From positions 25,758-89,757 of the forward strand of contig JADZCD010000059.1 in NCBI GenBank assembly GCA_020851735.1: DNA of 64,000 nt, written 5' to 3'. This stretch comes from Phycisphaeraceae bacterium (lineage in GTDB: Bacteria; Planctomycetota; Phycisphaerae; Phycisphaerales; Phycisphaeraceae). Of the stretch, positions 16,675 to 24,852 are shown piece after piece (positions within the stretch are counted from its first letter, which is position 1; each line of letters opens with the position of its first letter). The notes under the pieces were generated by a model. It was not told where the DNA came from. It was given only the letters and a program-made list of their open reading frames with translations, and made no database searches. The position numbers and the translations under genes are program-made.

Positions 16675-16680
16675 ATTATA
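16675..16680 (-). promoter_or_regulatory. Perfect -10 box upstream of korA
   Basis: The minus strand reads TATAAT here, about 120 bp upstream of the korA start. A good -35 hexamer is not visible at 17 bp, so the promoter is only half supported. Confidence 0.45.
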
Positions 16681-16802
16681 GCACGAGCCAACGAACCCTC
16701 GTCGCCGGGCCCCCAAAGTCACCGCCCCACCTCTCCTGCCGCTCAAAATCTCACTTAATCTTCTGTTTATTGCCCTCAGCACGCGTTTTCCCTGAATAGA
16801 AA

Positions 16803-16833
16803 AGCCCAGGCGGGGCATGCCTGGGCTCGTTTT
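16803..16833 (-). terminator. ilvC terminator
   Basis: AGCCCAGGC (16803-16811) and GCCTGGGCT (16819-16827) form a 9-bp stem 29 bp past the ilvC stop. On the minus strand it is followed by TTTTCTATT. It belongs to the same GCCCAGG family as the hairpins at 13441, 51278 and 57904. Confidence 0.88.
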
Positions 16834-16855
16834 ATTGTTAATCCCAATATCTTGC

Positions 16856-17860
16856 TTACATTTCCACGGGCTTGATCCACGGCATCATCCGCCGCAGTTC
16901 CTTGCCGATCTTTTCCACGCCGTGGTTGGCGTCGTTTTCGCGCTGGGCCTTGAACCACGGGAAGCCCTTGGCGTAATCGTCGCGGAAGGTCTTGGCGAAC
17001 TGCCCGGACTGGATGTCCGCCAGGGCCTTTTTCATCCGCTCCTTCACGCCGGCGTCGATGACCTTCGGGCCCGTGTGGTAATCGCCGAACTCGGCCGTGT
17101 TGCTGATCGAATACCGCATGTACTTCAGGCCGCCGCGTTCGATCAGGTTGATGATCAACTTCAACTCGTGGCAGACTTCAAAATACGCCAGCTCCGGCGG
17201 GTAGCCTGCTTCGGTGAGCACTTCAAACCCCGCCTTGATCAAGCTCGACAGCCCGCCGCAGAGCACCGTCTGCTCGCCGAAAAGGTCCGTCTCGCATTCG
17301 TCCTTGAAGGTTGTCTTAAGAATGCCGCCCTTGCCGCCGCCGATGCCGATGGCCCAGGCCATGGCTGTGTCGTACGCCTTGCCGCTCTTGTCCTGATGCA
17401 CCGCCAGCAAGCACGGCACGCCGCCGCCGCGTTCAAACTCGCTGCGCACCGTGTGGCCGGGGCCCTTGGGCGCCACCATCACCACGTCCACGTTCGGAGG
17501 CGGGGCAATGGTCTTAAAGTTGATGTTAAACCCGTGGGTGAATCCCAGGGCTGCGCCCGCCTTGAGGTTGGGAGCGATTTCGTTCTTAAACACGTCCGGC
17601 TGGACCTCGTCGGGCAGGGTCAAGATCACCAGGTCCGCCTGCTTGACCGCCTCGGCCACGGGCAGCGGGCTAAACCCGTGCTCGATCGCCAGCTTGCCGT
17701 TGGCGGAATCCTTGCGGTTGGCCACGATCACTTTCACGCCCGAATCACGCAGGTTCTGGGCATGAGCGTGGCCCTGCGAGCCGTAGCCGAGCACCGCCAC
17801 CGTCTTGCCCTGTAAAGCGTTGATCGAGCCGTCTTTGTCGTACAGCGTTTTGATAGCCAT
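16856..17860 (-). CDS. ilvC: Ketol-acid reductoisomerase (NADP+), class I
   Basis: A 334-residue protein of the short class I form. The N-terminal Rossmann motif is VLGYGSQGHAHAQNLRDSG, with NRKDS marking the cofactor-specificity loop. The C-terminal knotted helical domain carries the Mg-binding and catalytic residues (KDECETDLFGEQTVLCGG, CHELKLI, SNTAEFGD). It converts 2-acetolactate or 2-aceto-2-hydroxybutyrate to the dihydroxy acids of valine, leucine and isoleucine synthesis. AGGAG lies 8 nt before ATG 17860. A good sigma-70 promoter and a terminator frame it, so it is a single-gene transcript. The acetolactate synthase and a canonical ilvD are not nearby. Confidence 0.97.
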   Translation of the reverse strand: MAIKTLYDKDGSINALQGKTVAVLGYGSQGHAHAQNLRDSGVKVIVANRKDSANGKLAIEHGFSPLPVAEAVKQADLVILTLPDEVQPDVFKNEIAPNLKAGAALGFTHGFNINFKTIAPPPNVDVVMVAPKGPGHTVRSEFERGGGVPCLLAVHQDKSGKAYDTAMAWAIGIGGGKGGILKTTFKDECETDLFGEQTVLCGGLSSLIKAGFEVLTEAGYPPELAYFEVCHELKLIINLIERGGLKYMRYSISNTAEFGDYHTGPKVIDAGVKERMKKALADIQSGQFAKTFRDDYAKGFPWFKAQRENDANHGVEKIGKELRRMMPWIKPVEM

Positions 17861-17893
17861 GGGCGAATCTCCTAGCTAGGGAATAGCCCGGCC

Positions 17894-17922
17894 AATTTAG
17901 TGGTCCGCTTCCGTGGCGTCAA
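17894..17922 (-). promoter_or_regulatory. Sigma-70 promoter of ilvC
   Basis: On the minus strand TTGACG (17917-17922) and TAAATT (17894-17899) are separated by exactly 17 bp. The start site would be near 17887, giving a leader of about 27 nt. Confidence 0.7.
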
Positions 17923-18084
17923 AATTCCTGGTCTGTGATCGTCCTAAACCCGCCGACCTTGGGGGTGGGCGTTATGCCGGTTCGGCGGGAGGCGCGGGCG
18001 GGGCCGATAGGCAGTCCGCGCCCAAAAAAACCTCAGGGATACCGCGCACCGCCACGCGGATCGCCGGGCAAGTCCCGCATGGTG

Positions 18085-18753
18085 CTAAGAATGCACCACC
18101 ATGATCTGATCCAGCGGCTTGCGGCGCGTGGCGAACACGGGAACCTGGCAATCCTTGGCCGGATAGCCGATGGGAATGAGCAGATACGGCCGTTCGTTCT
18201 CGGGGCGATGCAGAATCTGGCCCAGGAATTTCATCGGGCTGGGCGTGTGGGTCAGCGCCGCCAGGCCGGCCTGATGGGCGGCCACCAGCAGCATGCCCAC
18301 CGCGATGCCGATGGACTCGTTGACATAGTAAACCTGCGAGCCGTCGTCATCGGCCGCGAGCTTGAAGACCACGATCAGCCAGGGGGCGACTTCCAGAAAA
18401 GACTTGTTTTCGTCCGTACCCAGGGGCGCTAAGTCAGCCAGCCACTGAGCGTTGGCCCGTTCGCGATAGAAGGCCTGTTCTTCTTCCTCAGCCCCCAGGC
18501 GAATTTCGCGCTTTAGGGCCGGATCGCTGACGCAGACAAAACGCCAGGGCTGCTTGTTGGCGCCGCTGGGCGCCGAACCGGCCGAGCGCACCAGCCACTG
18601 GATGGTCTCTAAGGACACAGGCTGAGCGGAAAACTCCCGCACCGTTCGCCGCCGGCTCAGACAACGATAAAACGCTTCGGCAGCCTGCTCGGCCGGCAGG
18701 TCGGGCACATAGCGATCCGCGTAGGGAATCATGGGAGGGGTTTTCGTATTCAT
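18085..18753 (-). CDS. Nitroreductase-family FMN oxidoreductase
   Basis: 222 residues from ATG 18753; the longer frame begins with GTG 18825 inside the upstream gene. SRRRTVREFSAQPV is the N-terminal FMN-binding arginine motif of the family, followed by SAGSAPSGANKQPWRFV. Helical FMN-pocket residues lie in NESIGIAVGMLLVAAHQAGL, and PYLLIPIGYPAKD near the C terminus is typical. The pattern is closest to the iodotyrosine-dehalogenase-like branch of the family; the substrate cannot be stated. It lies about 60 bp after the PyrK-like gene on the same strand and may be cotranscribed with it. Confidence 0.85.
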   Translation of the reverse strand: MNTKTPPMIPYADRYVPDLPAEQAAEAFYRCLSRRRTVREFSAQPVSLETIQWLVRSAGSAPSGANKQPWRFVCVSDPALKREIRLGAEEEEQAFYRERANAQWLADLAPLGTDENKSFLEVAPWLIVVFKLAADDDGSQVYYVNESIGIAVGMLLVAAHQAGLAALTHTPSPMKFLGQILHRPENERPYLLIPIGYPAKDCQVPVFATRRKPLDQIMVVHS

Positions 18754-18815
18754 GACTATGACTTTAGCCTGCGTCGGAACGGCGGGAAGGCCGGCAAGAA
18801 ATTTTTTATCCCCCG

Positions 18816-19931
18816 CTATTCCCACACGATCTGGCGGGCGTCAAAGACCGGCCCATCGGTGCAGGTCAGCCGATAGCGCCAGGGCCTGCCGTCAGCCGTG
18901 CGGTCCTGGGGATTGGCCGCGTCCTCGACACGCACCACGCAGGACTGGCAGGTGCCCATGCCGCAGGCCATGGCTTGTTCCATGCAAACCTGGCAATCCA
19001 CCCCGTGCGCAGCCGCCAGACTCGCCGTCGCCCGCATCATGCCGTTGGGCCCGCAGGTGAACACCACCGCCTGCTGACGCTGGGCGGGGGACAGGGTTTT
19101 TAGGAACCGGGTCAACCCCTCGGTAATCAGGCCCTTTAGCCCCAGCGAGCCGTCGTCGGTGGTTATGACCGTTACGAGCCCGTAGCGGGCGAATTCCTGC
19201 ACGCTCAAAGCGGGCTGGCCGTCCGTCGCCGGCGGCACGGACGAGTCCAGATTCACGGGCAACAGGTCGCGCGCCTGGGCCCCCACAAAGGCCACCGCTT
19301 GCCACCCGGCGGCCTGCAAGGCCTGGGCTAAGTAGAACATCGGCGGCAGCCCCACACCGCCCCCGACGAGCAAACCCAGCGAGCGATCCTTGGGCAGCTG
19401 AAAGCGATTGCCCAAAGGCCCGATCAGATCGACGCTATCGCCCACCTTCAGTCTGCTGAGCCATTGGGTGCCCACGCCGACCACGCGGTGGACGATTTCC
19501 ACCCAGGGTCCGCGTTCATCATCGCCGCGCCCCGCCAGGCTGAACGGCCGGCGCAACAAAGCCAGCGGGCCAAGCAGCTCCGGCTGCTGAAAGGCGATGG
19601 CCTTTCCCGGCTCCCATTCCAGATCGTGCGCCAACACCACTTCCGAAGTCTGCGCGCCGTCCGGCCTGCGGCAGGCCAATTGGATGAACTGTCCGGGCGC
19701 GGTGGCGGGGAAATCCGCCGGCAGGCGCAAACGCAGCAGATAGTGCGCGCGGCAGAGCGGGTGATTCCGCTCCACCACCGCGTCAAAACGCGCTCGTCCG
19801 CGTGCGGAGCGCGGGTGATCGTCCCTGACGTTGGCGGATGGTGCAGGCACCCTGCCAGTATAACGGGACACGTGGTAAGCTGATGGGGCGGCGGTCTGAT
19901 TTTCAGCATGCGGCAGGTGGGAAGATGTCAT
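18816..19931 (-). CDS. pyrK: PyrK-like dihydroorotate dehydrogenase electron-transfer subunit
   Basis: FAD-binding RRPFSLAG, NAD-binding LLVGGGVGLPPMFYLAQAL and GPNGMMRA precede the [2Fe-2S] cysteine set MACGMGTCQSC plus TCTDGPVFDA, the PyrK signature. PyrK passes electrons from type 1B dihydroorotate dehydrogenase to NAD+ in pyrimidine synthesis. No pyrD lies next to it, so another dehydrogenase partner is possible. The start is unsure. ATG 19931 gives 371 residues but overlaps the divergent comF start by 7 bp. Homology begins only at FDAVVERNHPL about 45 residues later, so a GTG such as 19871 could be the true start. Confidence 0.82.
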   Translation of the reverse strand: MTSSHLPHAENQTAAPSAYHVSRYTGRVPAPSANVRDDHPRSARGRARFDAVVERNHPLCRAHYLLRLRLPADFPATAPGQFIQLACRRPDGAQTSEVVLAHDLEWEPGKAIAFQQPELLGPLALLRRPFSLAGRGDDERGPWVEIVHRVVGVGTQWLSRLKVGDSVDLIGPLGNRFQLPKDRSLGLLVGGGVGLPPMFYLAQALQAAGWQAVAFVGAQARDLLPVNLDSSVPPATDGQPALSVQEFARYGLVTVITTDDGSLGLKGLITEGLTRFLKTLSPAQRQQAVVFTCGPNGMMRATASLAAAHGVDCQVCMEQAMACGMGTCQSCVVRVEDAANPQDRTADGRPWRYRLTCTDGPVFDARQIVWE

Positions 19932-20731
19932 CCAAGCGAGCGTTCCAACTGGCAGAGAAAGGCTGGCGGCTGACGTGGTACGCGTTGTCCGCACGCCACC
20001 AGGCGGGCCGTCGCGCCACGCTCAGCGGGTGGCAGGCGGATGCTCCTTCAGCCTATTGCCATCGCTGCGGCATTTCCGCGGGTCCCGGGAGCGTGAAGGT
20101 TGAAGGCTGCTCGTATTGCGTGGGGCGGAAATCGCCCTGGGATCGGGTCGTGCGGCTTGGCTCCTACGATGCGCCGCTGGATCAGTGGATCGTGCGGATG
20201 AAATTCGCCCAGGACTGGAGTTGGGGCCCGTGGCTGGGCGCTAAGCTGGCTGAGTCCGTCGGGCGCATCGGGCAGGGCGAAAAGGCGGCCATCTGCCCGG
20301 TGCCCATGCACTGGCTGCGACGCTGGCGGCGCGGATACAACCAGGCGGAATTGATCGCCCGGGAAATATCCCGTGTGAACAAGTGGCCGTTGGCAGCCGT
20401 GCTGCGGCGCCCGCGCTTGACCCGCCCGCAGACGACGGTCAGCCTTTCGGAACGCTTGCGGAATATCCAAGGATCGTTCGACGTCGGGCACGTGGACCTG
20501 CGCGGATGGAGCGTCTGGCTGGTGGACGACATCAAGACCACCGGCGCCACCGCCACCGCTTGCGCACGCCTTTTGCGCAAGGCCGGCGCGGAAAAGGTCT
20601 ATTTAGCCGTAGCCGCCGTGGCCAACCCCCATCACGCGGACTTTACGCACGTAGAACCGCGCCCAACGAATCATGCAGCTTCGCCACCACCCGCCGCACC
20701 TGCGGGTCCACCTGCTCATGGCGCAGCGTAG
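19925..20731 (+). CDS. comF: ComF-family phosphoribosyltransferase-like protein
   Basis: 268 residues from ATG 19925, preceded by AGGTGGGAAG. A zinc-finger-like N terminus (YCHRCGIS and GCSYCVGRK) is followed by SYDAPLDQWIVRMKF, the VPMHWLRRWRRGYNQAELIAREI motif, RPQTTVSLSERLRNIQGSF, and the PRPP loop VWLVDDIKTTGATATACA. These are the ComF/GntX signatures; members aid DNA uptake or have unknown phosphoribosyltransferase-like roles. The last 30 residues are Pro/Ala-rich and overlap the 3' end of pheT on the opposite strand by 89 bp, so the tail is not conserved family sequence. Confidence 0.9.
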   Translation: MSSKRAFQLAEKGWRLTWYALSARHQAGRRATLSGWQADAPSAYCHRCGISAGPGSVKVEGCSYCVGRKSPWDRVVRLGSYDAPLDQWIVRMKFAQDWSWGPWLGAKLAESVGRIGQGEKAAICPVPMHWLRRWRRGYNQAELIAREISRVNKWPLAAVLRRPRLTRPQTTVSLSERLRNIQGSFDVGHVDLRGWSVWLVDDIKTTGATATACARLLRKAGAEKVYLAVAAVANPHHADFTHVEPRPTNHAASPPPAAPAGPPAHGAA

Positions 20732-22685
20732 TCTGCGGATCGCGGAATATCAGCCGGAAGGTCACGCTCTTTTTGCCCGCCTCGATGGGCTTACCGCGAT
20801 AAACGCCCACAAAACCGCTGCTTTCCAGCCGCTCCAAGGGCGTGTCCGCCAGCACCTTTTCGATCTGCGCCCACGGCACGTCCTCGGCCACGACCACCGA
20901 CAAATCACGCTCGATGGCTGGATATTTGGCCAGGCTGGTCACCTTGCGTTGCGGCGGGAACAACGCCAGGAGCGGCTCCAACTCCACCTCGGCCGCCACC
21001 ACCGGGGTCTGTAGATCAAAAAGCGCCTGAATCTTCGCATCCACCACGCCGATCCAGCCGATGGGCTGATCCGCCAGCGCGACGCCGCTGGCCGCCGCGA
21101 AACACGGCCAAGTCGCCGGGCTAAGCGTCAGCGCTGCCGTGCCGCCCAAGCGCTCGACCAGCTCCGCCAGCACGCCGCGCAGTTCGCGCAGCGCGGGCGA
21201 CAAATCGGCCGGGGAATTGCCCGCCACGTCCATCAAAATCGCCAGCTTCTGGCTCTCGACGATTTTCCCCCCCGCCTTGCTCCAGACCGAGGCGGTCTCA
21301 AACAGCCGGACCTGGCGATTGCCCGCGTCCTGGTTGAACTTGCGGCAGGCCAGCAGGCTGGGCAAAAGCGAAGGCCGCAGCATCGGCTCGCTCTTGCGCC
21401 GTTCGTCGTCCACTTCCACCGCTTCATGCCCGGCCGGCAGAAACGGCTGGCCGCAGCGCGGGCTGACGAAACTGAAATTGACCGTCTCGTGGAACCCGTG
21501 GGCCACCAGCACCTGGCGCAGACCGCGCCGGGCGGTGGTCTTGGGATTCGTCGCCTGCGCGACCAGTTCGATCTTTTCCTTAAACGGCACGTGACTTAGC
21601 CCGTGCAGGCGGATGACTTCCTCGATCAAGTCCACCTCGCGCTCCAGGTCCAGCCGGTGCGTCGGAATCGTGCAGGCAATCGTCCCAGCCGCCTGATCCA
21701 GCCGCGGCGCCAAGCCCAGGCGGCCCAGCAATTCCACCATGCGCTCGGCCGGCACCGCCACGCCCAGCAGCGCGGCACAACGCGCCACGCGCACCTGCAC
21801 CGTGCGCGCCTGCGTCGCCTCCGGCTGCCCCGCGCGGATCACCCCCTCAGCCAGTTTCCCGCCGGCCAATTCCACGATCAATTGCGCCGCCCGCCGGCTG
21901 GCCAGTTCCACGCCGGCCGGATCAATCCCGCGCTCAAAGCGGTAGCTGGAATCGCTGAACAACTTCAAGGCCCGGCTGGTCTGCCGCACCTGCAGCGGCG
22001 CAAACATCGCCGATTCCAGCAGCACGTCCGTGGTCGTCGGGCCCACTTCGCTGTTGGACCCGCCCATCACCCCCGCCAAGGCCACCGGCTTGCGGGCGTC
22101 AGCGATCACCAACATGCGCTCGGTCAATTTGTGATTGGACCCGTCCAGGGCGGCAAACGCCTCGCCCGCCTTGGCCCGCCGCACGACAATCGTTTTTTCA
22201 TCCAGAAGATTCAAGTCAAACGCGTGCAGCGGCTGGCCCAGCTCCAGCAAGACAAAATTCGTCACGTCCACCACGTTGTTGACACTGCGCAGTCCCACCG
22301 CCTGCAACCGCTCCACCAGCCACTGGGGGCTTGGGCCCACCTTCACCCCCCGGATCACCCGGGCGGTGTAGACCGGGCAAAGCTCCAGCTCCTGATTCCG
22401 CACCTTGGCCAAAGCCTCCACCGGCCCGGCCGCGGCCGGGGGCAGCGCACAGTTCGGCCCGCGCAGTTGCCGACCCGTGGCGGCCGCCAGTTCCCGCGCC
22501 AAGCCCACGTGGCTGAGCAGGTCCGGTCGATTGCTGGTGATCTCCACGTCCAACAGCCAATCGCCACCTGGAGCCGGATCCCACTTTTCCGTGGGAAAGC
22601 CCAAGGCGGTAAAGATGTCCGCAGCCGCTTGCAGCTCAACCGACGGACCGAGGTAACTGTTCAACCAGGCCAGGCTTGTTTTCAT
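20643..22685 (-). CDS. pheT: Phenylalanine--tRNA ligase beta subunit, short form
   Basis: A 680-residue protein. KTSLAWLNSYL at the N terminus passes after about 45 residues straight into LDVEITSNRPDLLSHVGLARELAA. The roughly 110-residue EMAP/tRNA-binding domain of usual bacterial PheT (about 790-800 residues) is therefore missing. The B3/B4 editing region (TNFVLLELGQPLHAFD), the B5 domain and catalytic-like core (NFSFVSPR) and the C-terminal FDX-ACB domain (LAKYPAIERDLSVVV, SVTFRLIFRDPQTTL) are present. It forms the alpha2-beta2 enzyme with PheS, whose gene is not in the window. The end converges on comF with an 89-bp overlap. The gene looks intact, so the missing domain is probably a lineage trait. 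Confidence 0.95.
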   Translation of the reverse strand: MKTSLAWLNSYLGPSVELQAAADIFTALGFPTEKWDPAPGGDWLLDVEITSNRPDLLSHVGLARELAAATGRQLRGPNCALPPAAAGPVEALAKVRNQELELCPVYTARVIRGVKVGPSPQWLVERLQAVGLRSVNNVVDVTNFVLLELGQPLHAFDLNLLDEKTIVVRRAKAGEAFAALDGSNHKLTERMLVIADARKPVALAGVMGGSNSEVGPTTTDVLLESAMFAPLQVRQTSRALKLFSDSSYRFERGIDPAGVELASRRAAQLIVELAGGKLAEGVIRAGQPEATQARTVQVRVARCAALLGVAVPAERMVELLGRLGLAPRLDQAAGTIACTIPTHRLDLEREVDLIEEVIRLHGLSHVPFKEKIELVAQATNPKTTARRGLRQVLVAHGFHETVNFSFVSPRCGQPFLPAGHEAVEVDDERRKSEPMLRPSLLPSLLACRKFNQDAGNRQVRLFETASVWSKAGGKIVESQKLAILMDVAGNSPADLSPALRELRGVLAELVERLGGTAALTLSPATWPCFAAASGVALADQPIGWIGVVDAKIQALFDLQTPVVAAEVELEPLLALFPPQRKVTSLAKYPAIERDLSVVVAEDVPWAQIEKVLADTPLERLESSGFVGVYRGKPIEAGKKSVTFRLIFRDPQTTLRHEQVDPQVRRVVAKLHDSLGAVLRA

Positions 22686-22830
22686 GACGGCTAAGAAGGT
22701 AACAAGGCCATGAATACCAGCAACCCCCGGAGGAAGGTGGGGTCTGGGGTGGAGGGATTGGGGGTTGGGGATTGGGGGTTAGGGATTGGGGACTGGGACA
22801 AGCCGCGGCGTAAGCCGCGGGTATGCTCGT

Positions 22831-22886
22831 GGGGTCCGGGGTCCGGGGTCCGGGGTCCGGGGTCCGGGGTCCGGGGTCCGGGGTCC
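22831..22886 (+). repeat. Tandem repeat, 8 x GGGGTCC
   Basis: Eight exact 7-bp units without interruption. The run ends in a degenerate GGGGTCCGAG. The unit has no spacer, so it is not a CRISPR array. Confidence 0.9.
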
Positions 22887-22923
22887 GAGGGATGACTTCC
22901 GGGGGGGTGACTTCCGGGGGTGC

Positions 22924-22958
22924 CACACAGCAGCGCGCAGCGTGCTGTGTGCTTTTTT
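22924..22958 (+). terminator. CACACAGCA hairpin with T-run
   Basis: CACACAGCA (22924-22932) and TGCTGTGTG (22943-22951) form a stem followed by CTTTTTTC on the plus strand. No plus-strand gene ends just upstream, so it may be only a repeat copy with terminator shape. Confidence 0.5.
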
Positions 22959-22992
22959 CTTTTCTCCAGCCGCCCCGGTTGCCCTTAGTTAA

Positions 22993-23583
22993 ATGACAAC
23001 CGACACTAAAGGCATGACAGCCTCGACCACGCCACCGATCAACATCCACGGCCGCAAACCCGGGCGGGGTATTCGTCCCTGGCTGCTGATCCCCAAGGTC
23101 ATAGCCGTGGCGATTTTCTTCGGCGGTCTGGTGGCCGCGCTGGTCGTCGCCACCGCCGCGGGCCCTGATCCGCAAGGCCACGCCCTGCGCCAGACGGCCG
23201 AAATGGTCGCCCGCATTATCCGCTGGATGGTCATCCCCGGCGGAGCCGCCGCGGCCGTCCTGGGAATCCTGCTGACCCTCCAACACCCCTCCATCCTGCT
23301 CCGCCAGCGCTGGCTGCAAGTTAAGTTGCTGCTCCTGGCCCTAGGCCCCCCGGCCATGCACTTTCTGGTGCGGGCGATGATCGAACGCATCCGCCAAAGC
23401 GAGATCGCCGCGCTTGCCCGCCCGATTGCCGCGCCTGCCCTATCCCCGTCGCAGGCGCTGGCCTGGGCCCAAACGGGCTTGGGCTTGGCCATCGTCCTGA
23501 CCTTGCTGGTCATGATCCTCGGCCGGCAAAAACCCCGCCTCGGCCAAAACTGGGCTCGCGCCTACCCCCGCCCCCGGAAGTAG
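22993..23583 (+). CDS. Predicted integral membrane protein, function unknown
   Basis: A 196-residue protein with four probable membrane helices: about 31-52 (LLIPKVIAVAIFFGGLVAALVV), 78-96 (WMVIPGGAAAAVLGILLTL), 108-122 (VKLLLLALGPPAMHFL) and 158-178 (TGLGLAIVLTLLVMILG). The layout of paired helices with a KV..A..FFGG start resembles DUF2269/CopD-like small membrane proteins, but I do not recognise it firmly. No ribosome site is evident at ATG 22993, and ATG 23014 is possible. The stop codon TAG lies inside a CCCCCGGAAGTAG repeat, so the C-terminal residues PRPRK are repeat-encoded. Repeats flank it on both sides. Confidence 0.65.
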   Translation: MTTDTKGMTASTTPPINIHGRKPGRGIRPWLLIPKVIAVAIFFGGLVAALVVATAAGPDPQGHALRQTAEMVARIIRWMVIPGGAAAAVLGILLTLQHPSILLRQRWLQVKLLLLALGPPAMHFLVRAMIERIRQSEIAALARPIAAPALSPSQALAWAQTGLGLAIVLTLLVMILGRQKPRLGQNWARAYPRPRK

Positions 23584-23624
23584 CCCACCCGGAAGTCGTC
23601 CCCCGGAAGTAGCCCACCCGGAAA
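23566..23624 (+). repeat. CCCGGAAGT repeat cluster
   Basis: Four copies of a CCC(C)CGGAAGT-like unit lie in about 60 bp and provide the stop codon of the preceding gene. They are the reverse-complement form of the TTCCGGGGG units at 22897-22918. Confidence 0.85.
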
Positions 23625-23654
23625 ATGACTCCGCTTTGTATATGTGAGTATGAG

Positions 23655-23777
23655 CAAGCCGGGGCGCAAGCCCCGGGTATCGTAACTATGAATCCTCGTT
23701 AAACTCTCCGTTCCACCTTGTCTTTCCCCAACCCCTAATCCCCAACCCCTAATCCCCAACCCCCAACCCCCAACTCC
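23655..23777. repeat. Palindrome and C-rich minisatellite
   Basis: GCCGGGGCGCAAGCCCCGGG (from about 23658) is a short palindrome like that at 22800. It is followed at 23725-23777 by CCCCAACCCCTAATCC units, the complement of the G-rich run at 22746-22798. Shorter relatives occur at 33391, 53935 and 58003. Confidence 0.8.
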
Positions 23778-23845
23778 TTCTCCCCACCCCCTACCCGATA
23801 TAAAATCGTCCGCACTCGTAAAATGTCCAGGCCAAGAGATTGACC

Positions 23846-24496
23846 ATGACCAAGGGATACCGATTGACGCTGCAACGATCCGCCTGCCTCGGACTGGCGG
23901 TGACATTACTCCTTGCCGTCCATGGCTGCGCCGGCACACCCACGGACGATCAAAACGTCCCGCCCGACTTCGCCCTGGAACTGACGGTCAAAACCGTCCA
24001 GCCCGCCGCCCAGGTCGAAGGCGACGTCGCCAGCGCCAATCGCCTGGGCGTACCCAACGAACAAGCCATGCGGCAACCCTCGCAATACGTGCTCGAACCC
24101 AACCGCCGCCTGCACGTGGCCATCGGACCCTACGCCACCGAGCGATATTTCCCCGGCGTAACCCGCCTGCTTAAGCCCGACGACATGCAGACGCTCTGGC
24201 AGATCATCCGGTCCCACCACCTCCTGGCGGAGCCGACCAGCCCCAAGGCCAAGGCCCTGCTGGACAATGACTCCCAGACCCAGCCCACCCAACAGGAAGT
24301 GATCTACCGCGTCCGCATTCGCGCCTCCGGGCGGATTGCCGGCTACGCCACCACGCCCGAGGAATCGCCCCCCACTGTGCGCCTGCTGGCCGAATTAGTC
24401 CGCCTGCGCGAATTGCCCGGCCAAGGCTTCCTCCCCACCTCCCCCGGAAATACGCCCCTCAATTCCCTGGCCACGCCGGGAACGGACCCCAAGTAG
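23846..24496 (+). CDS. Putative lipoprotein, function unknown
   Basis: 216 residues from ATG 23846 with an AAGAGA ribosome-like site; a TTG two codons upstream is less likely. The signal peptide ends in the lipobox AVHGC near residue 29. The mature part has no motif I recognise. It contains RRLHVAIGPYATERYFPGVTRLL and a charged central region, with no further membrane helix. It precedes rpoZ by about 100 bp, with a separate rpoZ promoter between, so a functional link is not implied. Confidence 0.65.
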   Translation: MTKGYRLTLQRSACLGLAVTLLLAVHGCAGTPTDDQNVPPDFALELTVKTVQPAAQVEGDVASANRLGVPNEQAMRQPSQYVLEPNRRLHVAIGPYATERYFPGVTRLLKPDDMQTLWQIIRSHHLLAEPTSPKAKALLDNDSQTQPTQQEVIYRVRIRASGRIAGYATTPEESPPTVRLLAELVRLRELPGQGFLPTSPGNTPLNSLATPGTDPK

Positions 24497-24533
24497 CAGG
24501 CCAGCCACCTGGAAAATCAGTGCCGACAAGAGG

Positions 24534-24561
24534 TTGTGGTTGCCCATTTAATGGATATAAT
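24534..24561 (+). promoter_or_regulatory. Sigma-70 promoter of rpoZ
   Basis: TTGTGG (24534-24539), a 16-bp spacer and a perfect TATAAT (24556-24561) place the start near 24568, about 27 nt before the rpoZ ATG. Confidence 0.7.
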
Positions 24562-24594
24562 TGCTGGACTGTCCACAGCCGGAGCTACAAGAAC

Positions 24595-24825
24595 ATGTTT
24601 CAGCCGCTCAAGGGTGACGATATCGTCAATCGTGTTGGTGGCCGGTTTAAGCTCACCGCTTTGATCCAGCATCGCGTGCGCGAACTGATGGAGGGGTCAC
24701 GCCCCTTAATCGAGCGCGGCAGCCGCAGCGATCTGGAGGTGGCCATCGAGGAAGTTTCCCAAGGCAAGATCACCATCGAAATGCCCGCGGAAACCAAATC
24801 CGCCAAAACCGACGCTCAAGAGTAA
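24595..24825 (+). CDS. rpoZ: RNA polymerase omega subunit
   Basis: 76 residues from ATG 24595, after GGAG about 10 nt upstream. IVNRVGGRFKLTALIQHRVRELMEG is the conserved omega core that wraps the beta-prime C terminus, and the following SRPLIERGSRSDLEVAIEEVSQGKI matches the family. The C terminus is short and charged. It lies 27 bp before coaC, the neighbour order often seen in bacteria (rpoZ-coaBC), which supports the call. Confidence 0.93.
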   Translation: MFQPLKGDDIVNRVGGRFKLTALIQHRVRELMEGSRPLIERGSRSDLEVAIEEVSQGKITIEMPAETKSAKTDAQE

Positions 24826-24852
24826 GACCCTTCCTCCGCCGTGGTGCCGGCC

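Larger units (their letters stand above)
16554..16855. other. Intergenic region between ilvC and korA
   Basis: No gene is seen. It holds the korA promoter and leader on the minus strand and the ilvC terminator near its right end. The korA leader contains a TGGCG/CGCCA hairpin and an AATTGT/ACAATT pairing before a CCTTTTTTT run, too weak to call a terminator. Confidence 0.6.
22686..22992. repeat. Repeat-rich intergenic region upstream of the membrane protein gene
   Basis: No gene is seen. It holds a G-rich minisatellite of GGGGTTGGGGATT type (22746-22798), a palindrome AGCCGCGG..CCGCGG (about 22800-22820), eight tandem GGGGTCC units (22831-22886), two TTCCGGGGG units (22897-22918) and a CACACAGCA hairpin followed by TTTTTT (22924-22958). 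The G-tracts could form quadruplexes. Confidence 0.85.

Noticed and set aside
22831..22886. CRISPR-like tandem repeat
   Set aside because: The 7-bp units are contiguous with no spacers and no cas genes are near.
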